Positions 26,959 through 34,676 of a stretch of 50,748 nucleotides of DNA are shown piece after piece (position 1 is the stretch's first letter; every line of letters starts with the position of its first letter). The DNA is from Elusimicrobia bacterium CG_4_9_14_3_um_filter_62_55. GTDB taxonomy: Bacteria; Elusimicrobiota; Elusimicrobia; UBA1565. Under the pieces are notes generated by a model that was given only the letters and a program-made list of their open reading frames with translations, made no database searches and was not told the origin of the DNA. The position numbers and the translations under genes were made by a program. The stretch is from assembly GCA_002790095.1 (NCBI GenBank), contig PFUL01000049.1, forward strand, positions 1 through 50,748, written 5' to 3'.

Positions 26959-27866
26959 TAACCGGACCTCAGCAGCATCAATTCGAGCAGGATCTCGATG
27001 GCGGCGGTGCGGCTTCCGATATCGCCGACGGTGAAATTCTTAAAGTAGATGTCCTCATCGTCGCACAGACTCTCGAGGTCCCGCTTTTGGTCCTCGGAAA
27101 GCCCTTCGAGAATCGCGATGACGCCCGCCGTGTTCGTTTTCTTAAGGTGCTCTAAAAGTGCCGGGGCTTTCGTCGTCGGGGTCACCGTCGCGACTACCGA
27201 CCGGTGCAGGTACAGCGGCTTTTTCGAGACGCCTCCGGAAACGGTCCCAATAAAGTGGATCAGCTTTTCAATAGCCTCGCGCTGGCTCGACGAATAGAGA
27301 TACGCGATCCGTCGGATCTGATCTTTCGGAGTTTTCTCGGGGATCGGTTCGGGATCGATTTGAAGTTCCCCCGCAACGGCCGCTGCAGGCTTCGCGGATT
27401 CGGGTGCCGCCGCCGCCTGAGGAGGCGCCTCGGCTTCCGCCCTGGCCTTCGCCTGCGCCTCGGCTTCTGCCCTGGCCTTCGCCTGCGCTTCGGCTTGCGC
27501 CTTGGCCTTCGCCTGCGCCTCGGCTTGCGCCTTGGCCTTCGCCTGCGCCTCGGCTTGCGCCTTGGCCTTCGCCTGCGCTTCGGCTTCCGCCTTGGCCTTC
27601 GCCTGCGCCTCGGCTTCTGCCCTGGCCTTCGCCTGCGCTTCGGCGTCCGCCTTGGCTCGCGCCGCCTCGACCTTGGCTCTCACCTCGGCTTCCGCTTTCG
27701 CGGCGATTTCCGCCGGGGACGGACCTGAAGGAACGGGTTCCGATGGGGGCGAAGGCGAAATCGGCCGTGCCGCCGCCGCATCCTCGGATCCCATCGAGGA
27801 AAGGATGTCGTCCAAGCCTTCGAGGATCTCTTCGATTTCCTCGTCGGATTTTCCTTCGGCGCTCAT
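26958..27866 (-). CDS. Ala/Lys/Glu-rich coiled-coil protein
   Basis: 302 residues. An acidic N-terminus (SDEEIEEILEGLDDILSSMG) and Pro/Ser linker lead into about 100 residues of decapeptide repeats (AKAKAQAEAQ), a long single helix or coiled coil. The C-terminal 130 residues are a folded alpha/beta domain (RRIAYLYSSSQREAIEKLIH, PALLEHLKKTNTAGVIAILE, FKNFTVGDIGSRTAAIEI) unlike families I know. Its first codons overlap the end of pilT by 4 bases and its stop overlaps the DnaA-like start, so it probably works with PilT and the AAA+ protein, perhaps as a spacer or scaffold. Confidence 0.65.
   Translation of the reverse strand: MSAEGKSDEEIEEILEGLDDILSSMGSEDAAAARPISPSPPSEPVPSGPSPAEIAAKAEAEVRAKVEAARAKADAEAQAKARAEAEAQAKAKAEAEAQAKAKAQAEAQAKAKAQAEAQAKAKAQAEAQAKARAEAEAQAKARAEAEAPPQAAAAPESAKPAAAVAGELQIDPEPIPEKTPKDQIRRIAYLYSSSQREAIEKLIHFIGTVSGGVSKKPLYLHRSVVATVTPTTKAPALLEHLKKTNTAGVIAILEGLSEDQKRDLESLCDDEDIYFKNFTVGDIGSRTAAIEILLELMLLRSG
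27421..27660 (-). repeat. Eight-unit 30-bp tandem repeat inside the coiled-coil gene
   Basis: Units of exactly 30 bases start at 27451, 27481, 27511, 27541, 27571, 27601 and 27631, with a partial first unit at 27421. Each encodes ten residues of the AKAKAQAEAQ type. Units differ by a few third-position and Gln/Glu changes, so copy number could vary by slippage without breaking the frame. Confidence 0.9.
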
Positions 27867-28951
27867 TGAGTCGGGACGCCTCCGGCCTGCTTCATCTTCA
27901 ACTGAAGATCCTCGGGGTTCGTCGCGTTCTCCAGAACGTCGCCTTCATCCACCTTGCCTTCCTGATACAGGCGGAGCAATTGCTCGTCGAACGTATGCAT
28001 GCCGTAGTACTCGCCGGCCTCCATCGCCTTGCGGACATCGTTATTCTTGCCTTCGAGGATGTTCCGACGGATGCCGCTGGTCGAAATCATCACCTCGGTC
28101 GCGGGAAAACGAGAGAGACCGTCCTTGGAAATAACCAAGCGCTGGGCCACGACCCCCTTGAGCACGAGCGCCAACTGCTGACGGATCTGGGAAATTTGCC
28201 GGTCCGCAAAACTGTCGATGATCCGGTCGATCGTTTGAACCGCGTCGATCGTGTGAATCGTCGAAAGGACGAGATGACCGGTTTCAGCGGCGGTCAGCGC
28301 GGCTTCGATCGTCTCAGGGTCGCGCATTTCTCCGATAACGACGACATCCGGATCTTGGCGCAGCACGTACTTCAGCGCCTGCGCGAAGGACGCCGTGTCG
28401 CGGCCGACCTCGCGCTGGACGATCGTCGATTTCAAATCTTCATGGAAAAACTCGATCGGGTCTTCGATCGTGATGATCCGGTGGTGTTCCCGGCCGTTCA
28501 TGTAATGGACGAGGCTGTTCATCGACGTCGTCTTCCCCGCGCCGGTAATCCCGGCGAACAGAATCAACCCGCGAGTCTCTTTGGAGAGCCGTTCCATCGC
28601 CTTCATGGGGAGGTTCAATTCCTCGAAAGTCCGCAGCTTGATGGGAACGACGCGAAGAGAGAGCGCCACCGTACCCCGCTGGCGGAAAACGTTCACGCGA
28701 AAACGCGAGACCCCGGGGAGACTGTAGGCCAAGTCCATTTCGTCGGATTCAGCGAATTGTTTCTGCTGTTCCGGGTTCATGATCGTCTTGACCATTCCTT
28801 CGATGTCTTCGGCTGACAACTTCTGAAGTTTGACCGCCGGAACCAGCTTCCCGTGGACGCGAACGGCGGGACTCGAACCGGCCTTAAAGTGGATGTCCGA
28901 TATTCCCTTTTCGACCATCAATTTCAGCAACGCCGCCAAATCCATCGCCAT
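27863..28951 (-). CDS. pilT: PilT twitching-motility ATPase
   Basis: About 362 residues, the family length. PilT is a hexameric ATPase that retracts type IV pili at the inner-membrane face. It shows the N-terminal ISDIHFKAGSSPAVRVHGKL, Walker A GITGAGKTTSMNSLV, the Asp box ITIEDPIEF, Walker B region DPDVVVIGEMRDPETIEAAL and the His box LVLSTIHTIDA. The ATG at 28951 is chosen because GGAGG lies six bases upstream; a longer frame begins at 28972. It heads an operon with the coiled-coil, DnaA-like and kinase genes and stands just downstream of the microcompartment operon. Confidence 0.95.
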   Translation of the reverse strand: MAMDLAALLKLMVEKGISDIHFKAGSSPAVRVHGKLVPAVKLQKLSAEDIEGMVKTIMNPEQQKQFAESDEMDLAYSLPGVSRFRVNVFRQRGTVALSLRVVPIKLRTFEELNLPMKAMERLSKETRGLILFAGITGAGKTTSMNSLVHYMNGREHHRIITIEDPIEFFHEDLKSTIVQREVGRDTASFAQALKYVLRQDPDVVVIGEMRDPETIEAALTAAETGHLVLSTIHTIDAVQTIDRIIDSFADRQISQIRQQLALVLKGVVAQRLVISKDGLSRFPATEVMISTSGIRRNILEGKNNDVRKAMEAGEYYGMHTFDEQLLRLYQEGKVDEGDVLENATNPEDLQLKMKQAGGVPTQ

Positions 28952-29030
28952 AGTCCGCCTCCACGCGGTCAAAAAGACCCGCTGCCGCCGCGAGAGACGC
29001 GGTGCGCGGTTTAGGGGTCGCCGCCGACGC

Positions 29031-29303
29031 TTATTGGGAAGTACGTACGATGCGGACGCCCTTCAACGCGAGCCAGTCTAAAGCGAGCGGGCTGACGATC
29101 GCGTCTTTCGGAATTGTAAGTCGTTTCATCTGGGGCGTCAATGCCTGTTTTATCTCGTATTCCGTCAAAAAACGTCGTCCGCATAAGGGTTTCAGGCAAC
29201 CGGGATCCTGATGCCCATCGCGGGGAACGGAAGTAGGCGCGGGAACCGGCACAGGCGCCAAATGCCGCCGCAGCACGTCAATCAAGTCACTTCGCGTAAA
29301 CAT
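29031..29303 (-). CDS. Small BMC-associated protein with a targeting-type N-terminus
   Basis: About 90 residues. It opens with an amphipathic helix (MFTRSDLIDVLRRHLAPV) like BMC encapsulation peptides, then a Pro linker, a Cys pair (DPGCLKPLCGRRF) and FLTEYEIKQAL followed by IPKDAIVSPLALDWLALKG. From memory, this second half recalls short segments in ethanolamine-utilisation and other BMC accessory proteins. The ATG at 29303 is chosen because the residues before it look unstructured. It lies 65 bases downstream of a BMC-H gene on the same strand, the last gene of the operon. Exact function unknown. Confidence 0.6.
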   Translation of the reverse strand: MFTRSDLIDVLRRHLAPVPVPAPTSVPRDGHQDPGCLKPLCGRRFLTEYEIKQALTPQMKRLTIPKDAIVSPLALDWLALKGVRIVRTSQ

Positions 29304-29368
29304 TGATCTAGGGACAGGCCCCACACTTTCTTTACTTTTTGGGGCAGGGGCGGGGCCGTCCCGTCAAA

Positions 29369-29662
29369 TCAGACCTTGATGGAAATCTTTCCCAGATAGG
29401 CTTCAAGATCGGCCGCCGGGCGCGGAATGACGTGCACCGCGACCAGTTCTCCGACCCGCTGCGCGGCAGCGGCGCCCGCCTCAACAGCGGCGCGCACCGC
29501 TCCGACTTCTCCCCGGCACAGCGTCGTGCACAACCCTGAGCCGATTCGCTCGTAGCCGATCATCTTCACCTTCGCGGATTTCGCCATCGCATCGGTCGCT
29601 TCGATCATTCCGACGAAGCCCTTCGTTTCGATCATGCCCAACGCGTCTTTCATTTCAGCCAT
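29369..29662 (-). CDS. BMC-H hexameric shell protein
   Basis: 97 residues with one BMC domain (Pfam00936): [74 protein letters not shown]. Hexamers of such proteins tile the flat facets of the shell, with the central pore between strands two and three (here around GSGL). The closing [12 protein letters not shown] is a short extension. It resembles the BMC-H at 34367 (both share GEV and AAAQKVGEL-type segments), so the operon has two facet proteins. Confidence 0.93.
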   Translation of the reverse strand: MAEMKDALGMIETKGFVGMIEATDAMAKSAKVKMIGYERIGSGLCTTLCRGEVGAVRAAVEAGAAAAQRVGELVAVHVIPRPAADLEAYLGKISIKV

Positions 29663-29692
29663 CGGATTCTCCTCGGTTTCTGCTTCGGTAAA

Positions 29693-29986
29693 TTAGTGTT
29701 CGTACGGCGAGTCGTTCTTCTGGGTGCCCCGGGACTCCACTTCCAACCCCGCGTTGCAGGTCGGACAACGCTTGGCCGGCGAATAGGTTCTAACGCATTC
29801 GTCTTCACCCGGCCAATACTCCTCGAAAAACATCGGGGCCTTTTTATGGCAGATCATGCAGTACCGGCCATAGCCCGCTCCGCAGCAGGAACAGAATCGC
29901 GGTTCCCCGTCCGCGGTGTGCGTCAGCGCCCCGCATGTGCCGCACTGCAAGTCGACGCGGAGCTCGATTTTTCGCTTTTCAGTCAT
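29693..29986 (-). CDS. Zinc-ribbon protein of the BMC operon
   Basis: 97 residues with four Cys pairs: CGTC, CSCC, CMIC and CPTC, plus further Cys and His, laid out as two zinc ribbons around an aromatic stretch (APMFFEEYWPGEDECVR). No enzyme motif is visible. The gene abuts deoC with no gap (deoC ends at 29987), so the two are co-translated. A structural, redox or assembly role within the compartment is possible. Family not recognised. Confidence 0.6.
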   Translation of the reverse strand: MTEKRKIELRVDLQCGTCGALTHTADGEPRFCSCCGAGYGRYCMICHKKAPMFFEEYWPGEDECVRTYSPAKRCPTCNAGLEVESRGTQKNDSPYEH

Positions 29987-30982
29987 CTAATAATTCCCTC
30001 CGCCGGACGGCTTGGCATCGGTCACGATCGCGACGCTCGCCGAAGTGCCGAGTCGGGTCGCCCCCGCCTCGATCATCTCTTTCGCCGCGGCGGTATCCCG
30101 AATTCCGCCGGAGGCCTTCACGCCCATCTTCGGGCCGACGGTCTCACGCATGAGACGGATATCCGCGGCGGTCGCCCCTCCGGGGCCGAATCCCGTCGAG
30201 GTCTTCACGAAATCAGCGCCGACCTCCTTGGACATCGCGCAGGCGCGGCGTTTCTCATCGTCGTTGAGCAGCGCCGTCTCGAGAATCACTTTCAAAACCT
30301 TGCCCCGCGTCGCGTCGCGCACGGCCTGGATGTCGCCCCGCACCAGCGCGTCATTGCCGGATTTCAAGGCGCCTACATTGATGACCATGTCGATTTCGTC
30401 GGCCCCGTTGGCGATCGCGTCGCGCGCCTCGATCGCCTTGACCGTCGGCGTCGTGGAGCCCAGCGGAAAGCCGATTACGGTGCAGATCTTCACGCCTGTG
30501 CCGCGCAAAATCTGGGCGGCGAAAGAGACGTAGCTCGGATTGATGCATACCGAAGCGAAGCAGTACTGACGCGCGTCCTCGCATAGTCTCGCGATTTCTT
30601 CCTGCGTGGCTCCCGGCTTGAGCAAAGTATGATCCACGTAGGCCGCGATTTGGTTGCACTGCTTGGTCGGGTGACAAACCCCGATGCGGTCGGCGCCGAT
30701 CGCCTTGAGTCCGCTTGCCTTATGGCAATGCGGGCAGTCGGGGCCGTGCGTATGATCTTCGGGCTTGACCGCCGGCACGGATTCGGGGGGGATCGGGTTC
30801 CCGCGGGACACGTTCCATCCGCCGAAGACCTTCCCGGCCGTCCCGGTCGTGACCCGGACGCCCCCTTTGGAAACTGTAGGCGACGGACAGCCGCAATCGG
30901 TCTTAGTCTTGGCCAGGTACCCTTTTTCCGCCAGCACCCGCACGACGACCTCGATGATATCCTTGAGTTCCTGTTCACGCAT
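29987..30982 (-). CDS. deoC: Deoxyribose-phosphate aldolase with BMC-targeting extension
   Basis: 331 residues against about 220-260 for ordinary DeoC. It splits 2-deoxyribose-5-phosphate into glyceraldehyde-3-phosphate and acetaldehyde. The core from about residue 112 has [13 protein letters not shown], the proton-relay Asp198 in ADEIDMVIN, the Schiff-base Lys260 in [10 protein letters not shown] and Lys289 in GVKASGGIR. The first 110 residues are extra: an amphipathic helix ([20 protein letters not shown]), a typical encapsulation peptide, then a linker rich in Cys and His (CGC at 30-32, [12 protein letters not shown] at 77-88, CHPTKQC at 103-109). This makes it the core enzyme feeding aldehyde into the shell. 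Confidence 0.95.
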   Translation of the reverse strand: MREQELKDIIEVVVRVLAEKGYLAKTKTDCGCPSPTVSKGGVRVTTGTAGKVFGGWNVSRGNPIPPESVPAVKPEDHTHGPDCPHCHKASGLKAIGADRIGVCHPTKQCNQIAAYVDHTLLKPGATQEEIARLCEDARQYCFASVCINPSYVSFAAQILRGTGVKICTVIGFPLGSTTPTVKAIEARDAIANGADEIDMVINVGALKSGNDALVRGDIQAVRDATRGKVLKVILETALLNDDEKRRACAMSKEVGADFVKTSTGFGPGGATAADIRLMRETVGPKMGVKASGGIRDTAAAKEMIEAGATRLGTSASVAIVTDAKPSGGGNY

Positions 30983-31271
30983 AGCGTTTCTCCTTCCCCC
31001 GCAGATGCACTGAATCGATAATCCCGCAAATGAGAGTGCGGACCGGCGCCGTCTCGTCTCCTAAAATTTGCCTGGCGGAACCGCCTTCGTCGAGCACGAG
31101 CACGATGCTGCCCGGCCCCGACTGCACGCCCCCGTCCAGCGCCAGCACCGCTTCGCCCAAAGGCTTCTCGGTTATCGGATCGATCGGACGCACGAGCAGC
31201 AGGCGCTGGTTGTTCAAACTCCGGTGCTTGTACTGACCCCACACGTTTCCAACGACTTCGCCGACGAACAT
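30975..31271 (-). CDS. BMC-P pentameric vertex protein (EutN/CcmL), copy 1
   Basis: 98 residues from the ATG at 31271; a longer frame to 31472 reads through the neighbouring gene and is rejected. EutN/CcmL signature: [70 protein letters not shown], and [15 protein letters not shown]. Pentamers cap the icosahedral vertices. It overlaps deoC by 8 bases and follows another BMC-P gene with a one-base overlap. Confidence 0.93.
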   Translation of the reverse strand: MFVGEVVGNVWGQYKHRSLNNQRLLLVRPIDPITEKPLGEAVLALDGGVQSGPGSIVLVLDEGGSARQILGDETAPVRTLICGIIDSVHLRGKEKRYA

Positions 31272-31564
31272 CAGGCGCTCCTCTCCCGCTCGCGGAAATC
31301 GCGGACCTGATGGCCTTCGACGATGCCGATCACAGCCGCGTCCACCGGCGGCAGGTCGCTGAAGGCGACGGCCGCTTCGCGCGAGGCGACCCAATACACG
31401 AACTCCGAAGAGCCGGACCCGCAGGAGTCGGCGGCGACGACCGGGTCGCCCTTGACCGCGCCGGTCTCCCAATCAAGGGGCTGAATCAAAAGCAGCGTCT
31501 TGCGGTCGAGCGTCGCATAGTGGCGCGAACAGGTGACGCGTCCGACGATTCTCGCGTATTTCAT
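31271..31564 (-). CDS. BMC-P pentameric vertex protein, copy 2
   Basis: 97 residues. The EutN/CcmL fold can be followed: KYARIVGRVTCSRHYATLDR, KTLLLIQPLDWETGAVKGDP, VVAADSCGSGSSEFVYWVAS and PPVDAAVIGIVEGHQVR. It is the most diverged of the three vertex proteins here; the usual GVGAGVGDWVLV loop reads SCGSGSSEFVYWV. Start and stop each overlap the neighbouring gene by one base. Confidence 0.88.
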   Translation of the reverse strand: MKYARIVGRVTCSRHYATLDRKTLLLIQPLDWETGAVKGDPVVAADSCGSGSSEFVYWVASREAAVAFSDLPPVDAAVIGIVEGHQVRDFRERERSA

Positions 31565-32016
31565 CAGCGCATGTACTTCCGTTCGATGGCCAAAATCTTG
31601 CCGAGTCTCCGATCGTGGCGTCCGCCGCCGTACTTCGACGCGAAGAACGCGTCGCAGATCGCGTTGAGCGCGATTTCCCCATGGGTCTTTCCGCCGAGAC
31701 AGACGACGTTCGCGTCGTCGTGCTCCATCGCAAGCTTGGCGCTGACCACATCGTAGGCGCAGACCGCGCGCACCCCGGTGATCTTATTGGCCGCAAGCGC
31801 GACGGCGCCCCCGAATCCGTCGAGAAGAACGCCGCGTTCGAACTCTCCGCGGGCGACCGACTCCCCGACGAGTTGGGCCACATCGGGATAGTCCACCGCG
31901 TCGGTTGAATAGCATCCGAAATCGGTCACGTCATGGCCATGCGCTTGGAGATACTTCTTGAGCTTCTCCTTGGCTTCGAAGCCGCCGTGATCGGAACCGA
32001 TGACCAGCCTCGCCAT
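31564..32016 (-). CDS. RpiB-like sugar-phosphate isomerase with altered active site
   Basis: 150 residues, normal for RpiB/LacAB. It has VIGSDHGGFEAKEKLKKYLQ (Asp9, His10), DYPDVAQLV, ALAANKITGVRAVCAYD and ANVVCLGGK. RpiB interconverts ribose-5-phosphate and ribulose-5-phosphate using a Cys base in CGTGIGM. Here that segment reads LLDGFGGAVALAANK, so the Cys is Asp66 and the anion-hole Thr is Phe. Mycobacterial RpiB uses a Glu base from elsewhere, so Asp66 might serve, or the substrate may differ. Such RpiB-like genes accompany DeoC in sugar-phosphate BMC loci. No encapsulation helix is visible. Confidence 0.85.
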   Translation of the reverse strand: MARLVIGSDHGGFEAKEKLKKYLQAHGHDVTDFGCYSTDAVDYPDVAQLVGESVARGEFERGVLLDGFGGAVALAANKITGVRAVCAYDVVSAKLAMEHDDANVVCLGGKTHGEIALNAICDAFFASKYGGGRHDRRLGKILAIERKYMR

Positions 32017-32020
32017 GAGA

Positions 32021-32572
32021 TTACTTTCCCACCGTCTGCAAAAGCTGCGGATCGGCCTGAGGGATGACGATGTAACTGACGAGTTGTCCTTCGGGAACGA
32101 CCTGGATTCCCGCCGCCACCGCGGTCCGCACCGCCCCGACCTCCCCGGACATCGACACGTAGCCCTTGCCGCCCGGCAGCACCGCCTTCGTCTCGATCAA
32201 ATGAACCTTCGCGGCCTTCGCGGCCTCGTCGGCCGCGTGGATCGCGGCGATGGCGTCCTTCGTTTCGATCATACCGAACGCCTCCAGCTTCTCGACGCCG
32301 ACGCGCGTCTCAAGCGTCGCCATCACCTGCTCGTGGACGTTTCTGATGATGAATTTATGGATCAGCGTCTTCTCGGCGATCCGGAGACCGGCGCGCATCG
32401 CAGACTCGACCTCGCCGACCGGACCGCGGATCAAAATCGTATATTTTCCGCGGGCGATCACCTTGCCGGCGACGAGATCGACGCCGGCCTCCTTGACCAT
32501 CGCGTCCGAGGCTTCGACGCCCTTCGCCAGCGAGGATGTTTCGATCAGTCCGATGGAGTATCCGGTTTGCAT
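32021..32572 (-). CDS. BMC-T tandem-domain shell protein
   Basis: 183 residues with two BMC domains: residues 1-90 (MQTGYSIGLIETSSLAKGVE, ILIRGPVGEVESAMRAGLRI) and 95-183 (KLEAFGMIETKDAIAAIHAA, KGYVSMSGEVGAVRTAVAAG). Trimers of BMC-T proteins act as pseudohexamers and often provide gated or larger pores. No Cys for an Fe-S cluster (as in PduT) is present, so a cluster-based electron port is unlikely. Placed between rpiB and the aldehyde dehydrogenase gene. Confidence 0.93.
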   Translation of the reverse strand: MQTGYSIGLIETSSLAKGVEASDAMVKEAGVDLVAGKVIARGKYTILIRGPVGEVESAMRAGLRIAEKTLIHKFIIRNVHEQVMATLETRVGVEKLEAFGMIETKDAIAAIHAADEAAKAAKVHLIETKAVLPGGKGYVSMSGEVGAVRTAVAAGIQVVPEGQLVSYIVIPQADPQLLQTVGK

Positions 32573-32582
32573 GTAGTTCCTC

Positions 32583-34031
32583 TTACACGATCCTGAAATA
32601 ACCGACGAGACTGCACTGAAGCGGCCGCACGAAATGCGTCGCCTGGGTCAATCCGTCGCCGGTCGGGGTTCCGATCGAAAGCGTGGCGTAGCCTTCGCCC
32701 ATGCCGAGCCCGTTGAAGTTCGGCGCGTTTTTCACGAAGATCGAGCACGCCATTCGCCGCCCCATCTTTGTGAGATTTTCGACATTCATCGAATACATCG
32801 AAGCGGTGTGATGATTGTAACCCTCCGCGTGGTAGGCCAGTTCGATGGCCTTGTCGACGCAGGAGACGGAGGTCACGGGGAGAACAGGCATCAACTGCTC
32901 GGTCCAAATCCACTCGTTGTCGTGGTCGACGAACGACCACAGCAGGCGCGTTCCTGCGGGAACGTCCAGCCCGATCCCCCTTGCGATCACCGCGGCGTCC
33001 TTTCCGATGTACTTCCTATTGAGCTTCGGATCCTTACAGCCCTTGCCGCCCTCGATGATCACTTCCTTCGTGAGCCTGCCCAACTGCTCTGGGTTCAACT
33101 CGTAGGCGCGCGGGTCCGAGCGCAGAGCGGCCAGAAAGCGATCCTTGATCGCGTCGACGAGGATAACTTCTTTTTCCGCCGTGCAAAGCACGTTGTTGTC
33201 GAACGAGCAGCCGGTGACGACGCCTCGCGCCGCCTCCTCGACCTTCGCGGTTTCGTCGACGACCACCGGCGGATTCCCCGGACCGGCCGCGATGGTCTTG
33301 CAGGTCTTGCCGGAGGTCATCGCCACCTTCACGATGGCGGGACCGCCCGTCACGAGATTGACCGGAATCGCCGGATGAGCAAGCAGGGCTTTGGTGTTCT
33401 CCTGCGAGGCCGGCTCGACGACCGTGATGAGGCCGCGCGGACCGCCAGCGGAAACGATCGCTTCGGTGAGAAGCTTCATCGTCGCGCGGCAGCAGCCGCT
33501 TGAGGCCGGATGCGGCGCAAAAATCACGCTGTTGCCGCCCGAGAGGATTGAAATCGCGTTATTAATGATCGTCGACGTCGGATTCGTAGACGGGGTAACG
33601 GCGGCGACGATGCCGAACGGCGCGTATTCGGTGATCGTCAGCCCCTTGTCGCCGGTCCGCGCGACGGCGCGGAGCGCTTCGGGTCCGGGGGTTTTTTTCG
33701 CGGCGAGAAGATTCTTGCGGACCTTATCCTCGTAACGGCCCATGCCGGTTTCCTCACGGGCCATCTTCGCAAGCGGCTCGGCGTTGTCGATCGCGGCCTT
33801 GCGCATCGCCGCGATGATCGATTCACGCTGCTCAAGCCCGAGGTCCTGAAACACCCGCTGAGCCGTTCCGCTGGCATCGACGGCGGCGTCAAGATCCTGG
33901 AAGACGAAGGACTCCGATGAGCCCGGAACGGAGGACGCCCCGGCGGCCGACGCCGCCGGAGGCGGGGATCCGTTCTGTTCCAAGCGCTTGAGAACCTCGG
34001 TTACGACGGTCGCGATCGCGTCTCTATCCAT
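32583..34031 (-). CDS. pduP: CoA-acylating aldehyde dehydrogenase (PduP/EutE type)
   Basis: 482 residues. It oxidises acetaldehyde (or a related aldehyde) to acyl-CoA with NAD. The catalytic Cys283 is in CSFDNNVLCTAEKEV, the BMC-type motif; NAD-binding segments VTPSTNPTSTIINNAI and VNLVTGGPAIVKVAM are present. The first 20 residues (MDRDAIATVVTEVLKRLEQN) form an amphipathic helix joined by a Pro/Ala/Ser linker, a standard encapsulation peptide. It should take the acetaldehyde from DeoC. No alcohol dehydrogenase accompanies it, so internal NADH must be reoxidised by another route. Confidence 0.94.
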   Translation of the reverse strand: MDRDAIATVVTEVLKRLEQNGSPPPAASAAGASSVPGSSESFVFQDLDAAVDASGTAQRVFQDLGLEQRESIIAAMRKAAIDNAEPLAKMAREETGMGRYEDKVRKNLLAAKKTPGPEALRAVARTGDKGLTITEYAPFGIVAAVTPSTNPTSTIINNAISILSGGNSVIFAPHPASSGCCRATMKLLTEAIVSAGGPRGLITVVEPASQENTKALLAHPAIPVNLVTGGPAIVKVAMTSGKTCKTIAAGPGNPPVVVDETAKVEEAARGVVTGCSFDNNVLCTAEKEVILVDAIKDRFLAALRSDPRAYELNPEQLGRLTKEVIIEGGKGCKDPKLNRKYIGKDAAVIARGIGLDVPAGTRLLWSFVDHDNEWIWTEQLMPVLPVTSVSCVDKAIELAYHAEGYNHHTASMYSMNVENLTKMGRRMACSIFVKNAPNFNGLGMGEGYATLSIGTPTGDGLTQATHFVRPLQCSLVGYFRIV

Positions 34032-34048
34032 CCGAGCACCCTATTCCG

Positions 34049-34360
34049 TCACCGTGAATACGCCGTGTCCTTGGATTTCTCGAACACGGTCTTACCGCCC
34101 TTCTCGACATAGTCGACGATCGCGCAGATCGTACAGTCCACCGGTTGTCCTTCGGTGACCGACGTCTGGCGCGCCGACGATCCTTGAACGAGCAGGACGA
34201 GTTCCCCCTCCCCGGCGCCGACGGCGTCGATGGAAACGAGGGGATGGCCCTTCGAGGCCCCGTCGAGGTCGACCGGCTGGACCAGAAGCAGCTTCTTGCC
34301 GACGAGCCGCTCGTCCTTGTTGGTCGAAACGACGGTGCCGCAGACTCTCGCGAAAATCAC
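34049..34360 (-). CDS. BMC-P pentameric vertex protein, copy 3
   Basis: 103 residues with the canonical EutN/CcmL pattern: MIFARVCGTVVSTNKDERLV, GKKLLLVQPVDLDGASKGHP, LVSIDAVGAGEGELVLLVQG, SSARQTSVTEGQPVDCTICA, IVDYVEKGGK. The conserved DAVGAGEGELV turn makes it the best match to family consensus among the three vertex genes. Six bases follow the BMC-H stop upstream. Confidence 0.94.
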   Translation of the reverse strand: MIFARVCGTVVSTNKDERLVGKKLLLVQPVDLDGASKGHPLVSIDAVGAGEGELVLLVQGSSARQTSVTEGQPVDCTICAIVDYVEKGGKTVFEKSKDTAYSR

Positions 34361-34366
34361 GGCCGC

Positions 34367-34657
34367 TTACTTGCGGCGCGCGTCGGCGAGGGTAATCGGC
34401 ATTTTGCCCTCGAGGTCCGGATGCGGCTGCGGAATCACATGCACGGCGATAAGCTCACCGACTTTCTGAGCGGCGGCTCCGCCGGCGTCGCACGACGCAC
34501 GGCACGCGGCCACTTCTCCGCGAAACAACACCGTGACGAGTCCGGTTCCGACCTTCTCGTAGCCGACGATCTTCACGTTCGCGGCCTTGACCGCGGCATC
34601 CGCGGCCTCGATGCAGGCCGTCAGCCCGCGTGTTTCAATCATTCCAAGCGCTTCCAT
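34367..34657 (-). CDS. BMC-H hexameric shell protein
   Basis: 96 residues, one BMC domain: [80 protein letters not shown], then the short tail [25 protein letters not shown] directly before the ATG is one of the strongest ribosome sites in the operon, as expected for a major facet protein. The pore loop is near GTGL. Confidence 0.95.
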   Translation of the reverse strand: MEALGMIETRGLTACIEAADAAVKAANVKIVGYEKVGTGLVTVLFRGEVAACRASCDAGGAAAQKVGELIAVHVIPQPHPDLEGKMPITLADARRK

Positions 34658-34676
34658 TCTTCCTCCTGATGCGTCT

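Noticed and set aside
27421-27660. Possible CRISPR array
   Set aside because: Repeats are tandem with no spacers and encode a regular decapeptide in a long gene.
27404-28816. 470-residue plus-strand open frame
   Set aside because: Antisense to the coiled-coil gene and pilT; Pro/Trp repeats merely mirror the 30-bp tandem repeat.
31272-31472. N-terminal extension of the BMC-P gene at 30975-31271
   Set aside because: Arg-rich shadow of the neighbouring BMC-P gene; EutN proteins start at the ATG at 31271.
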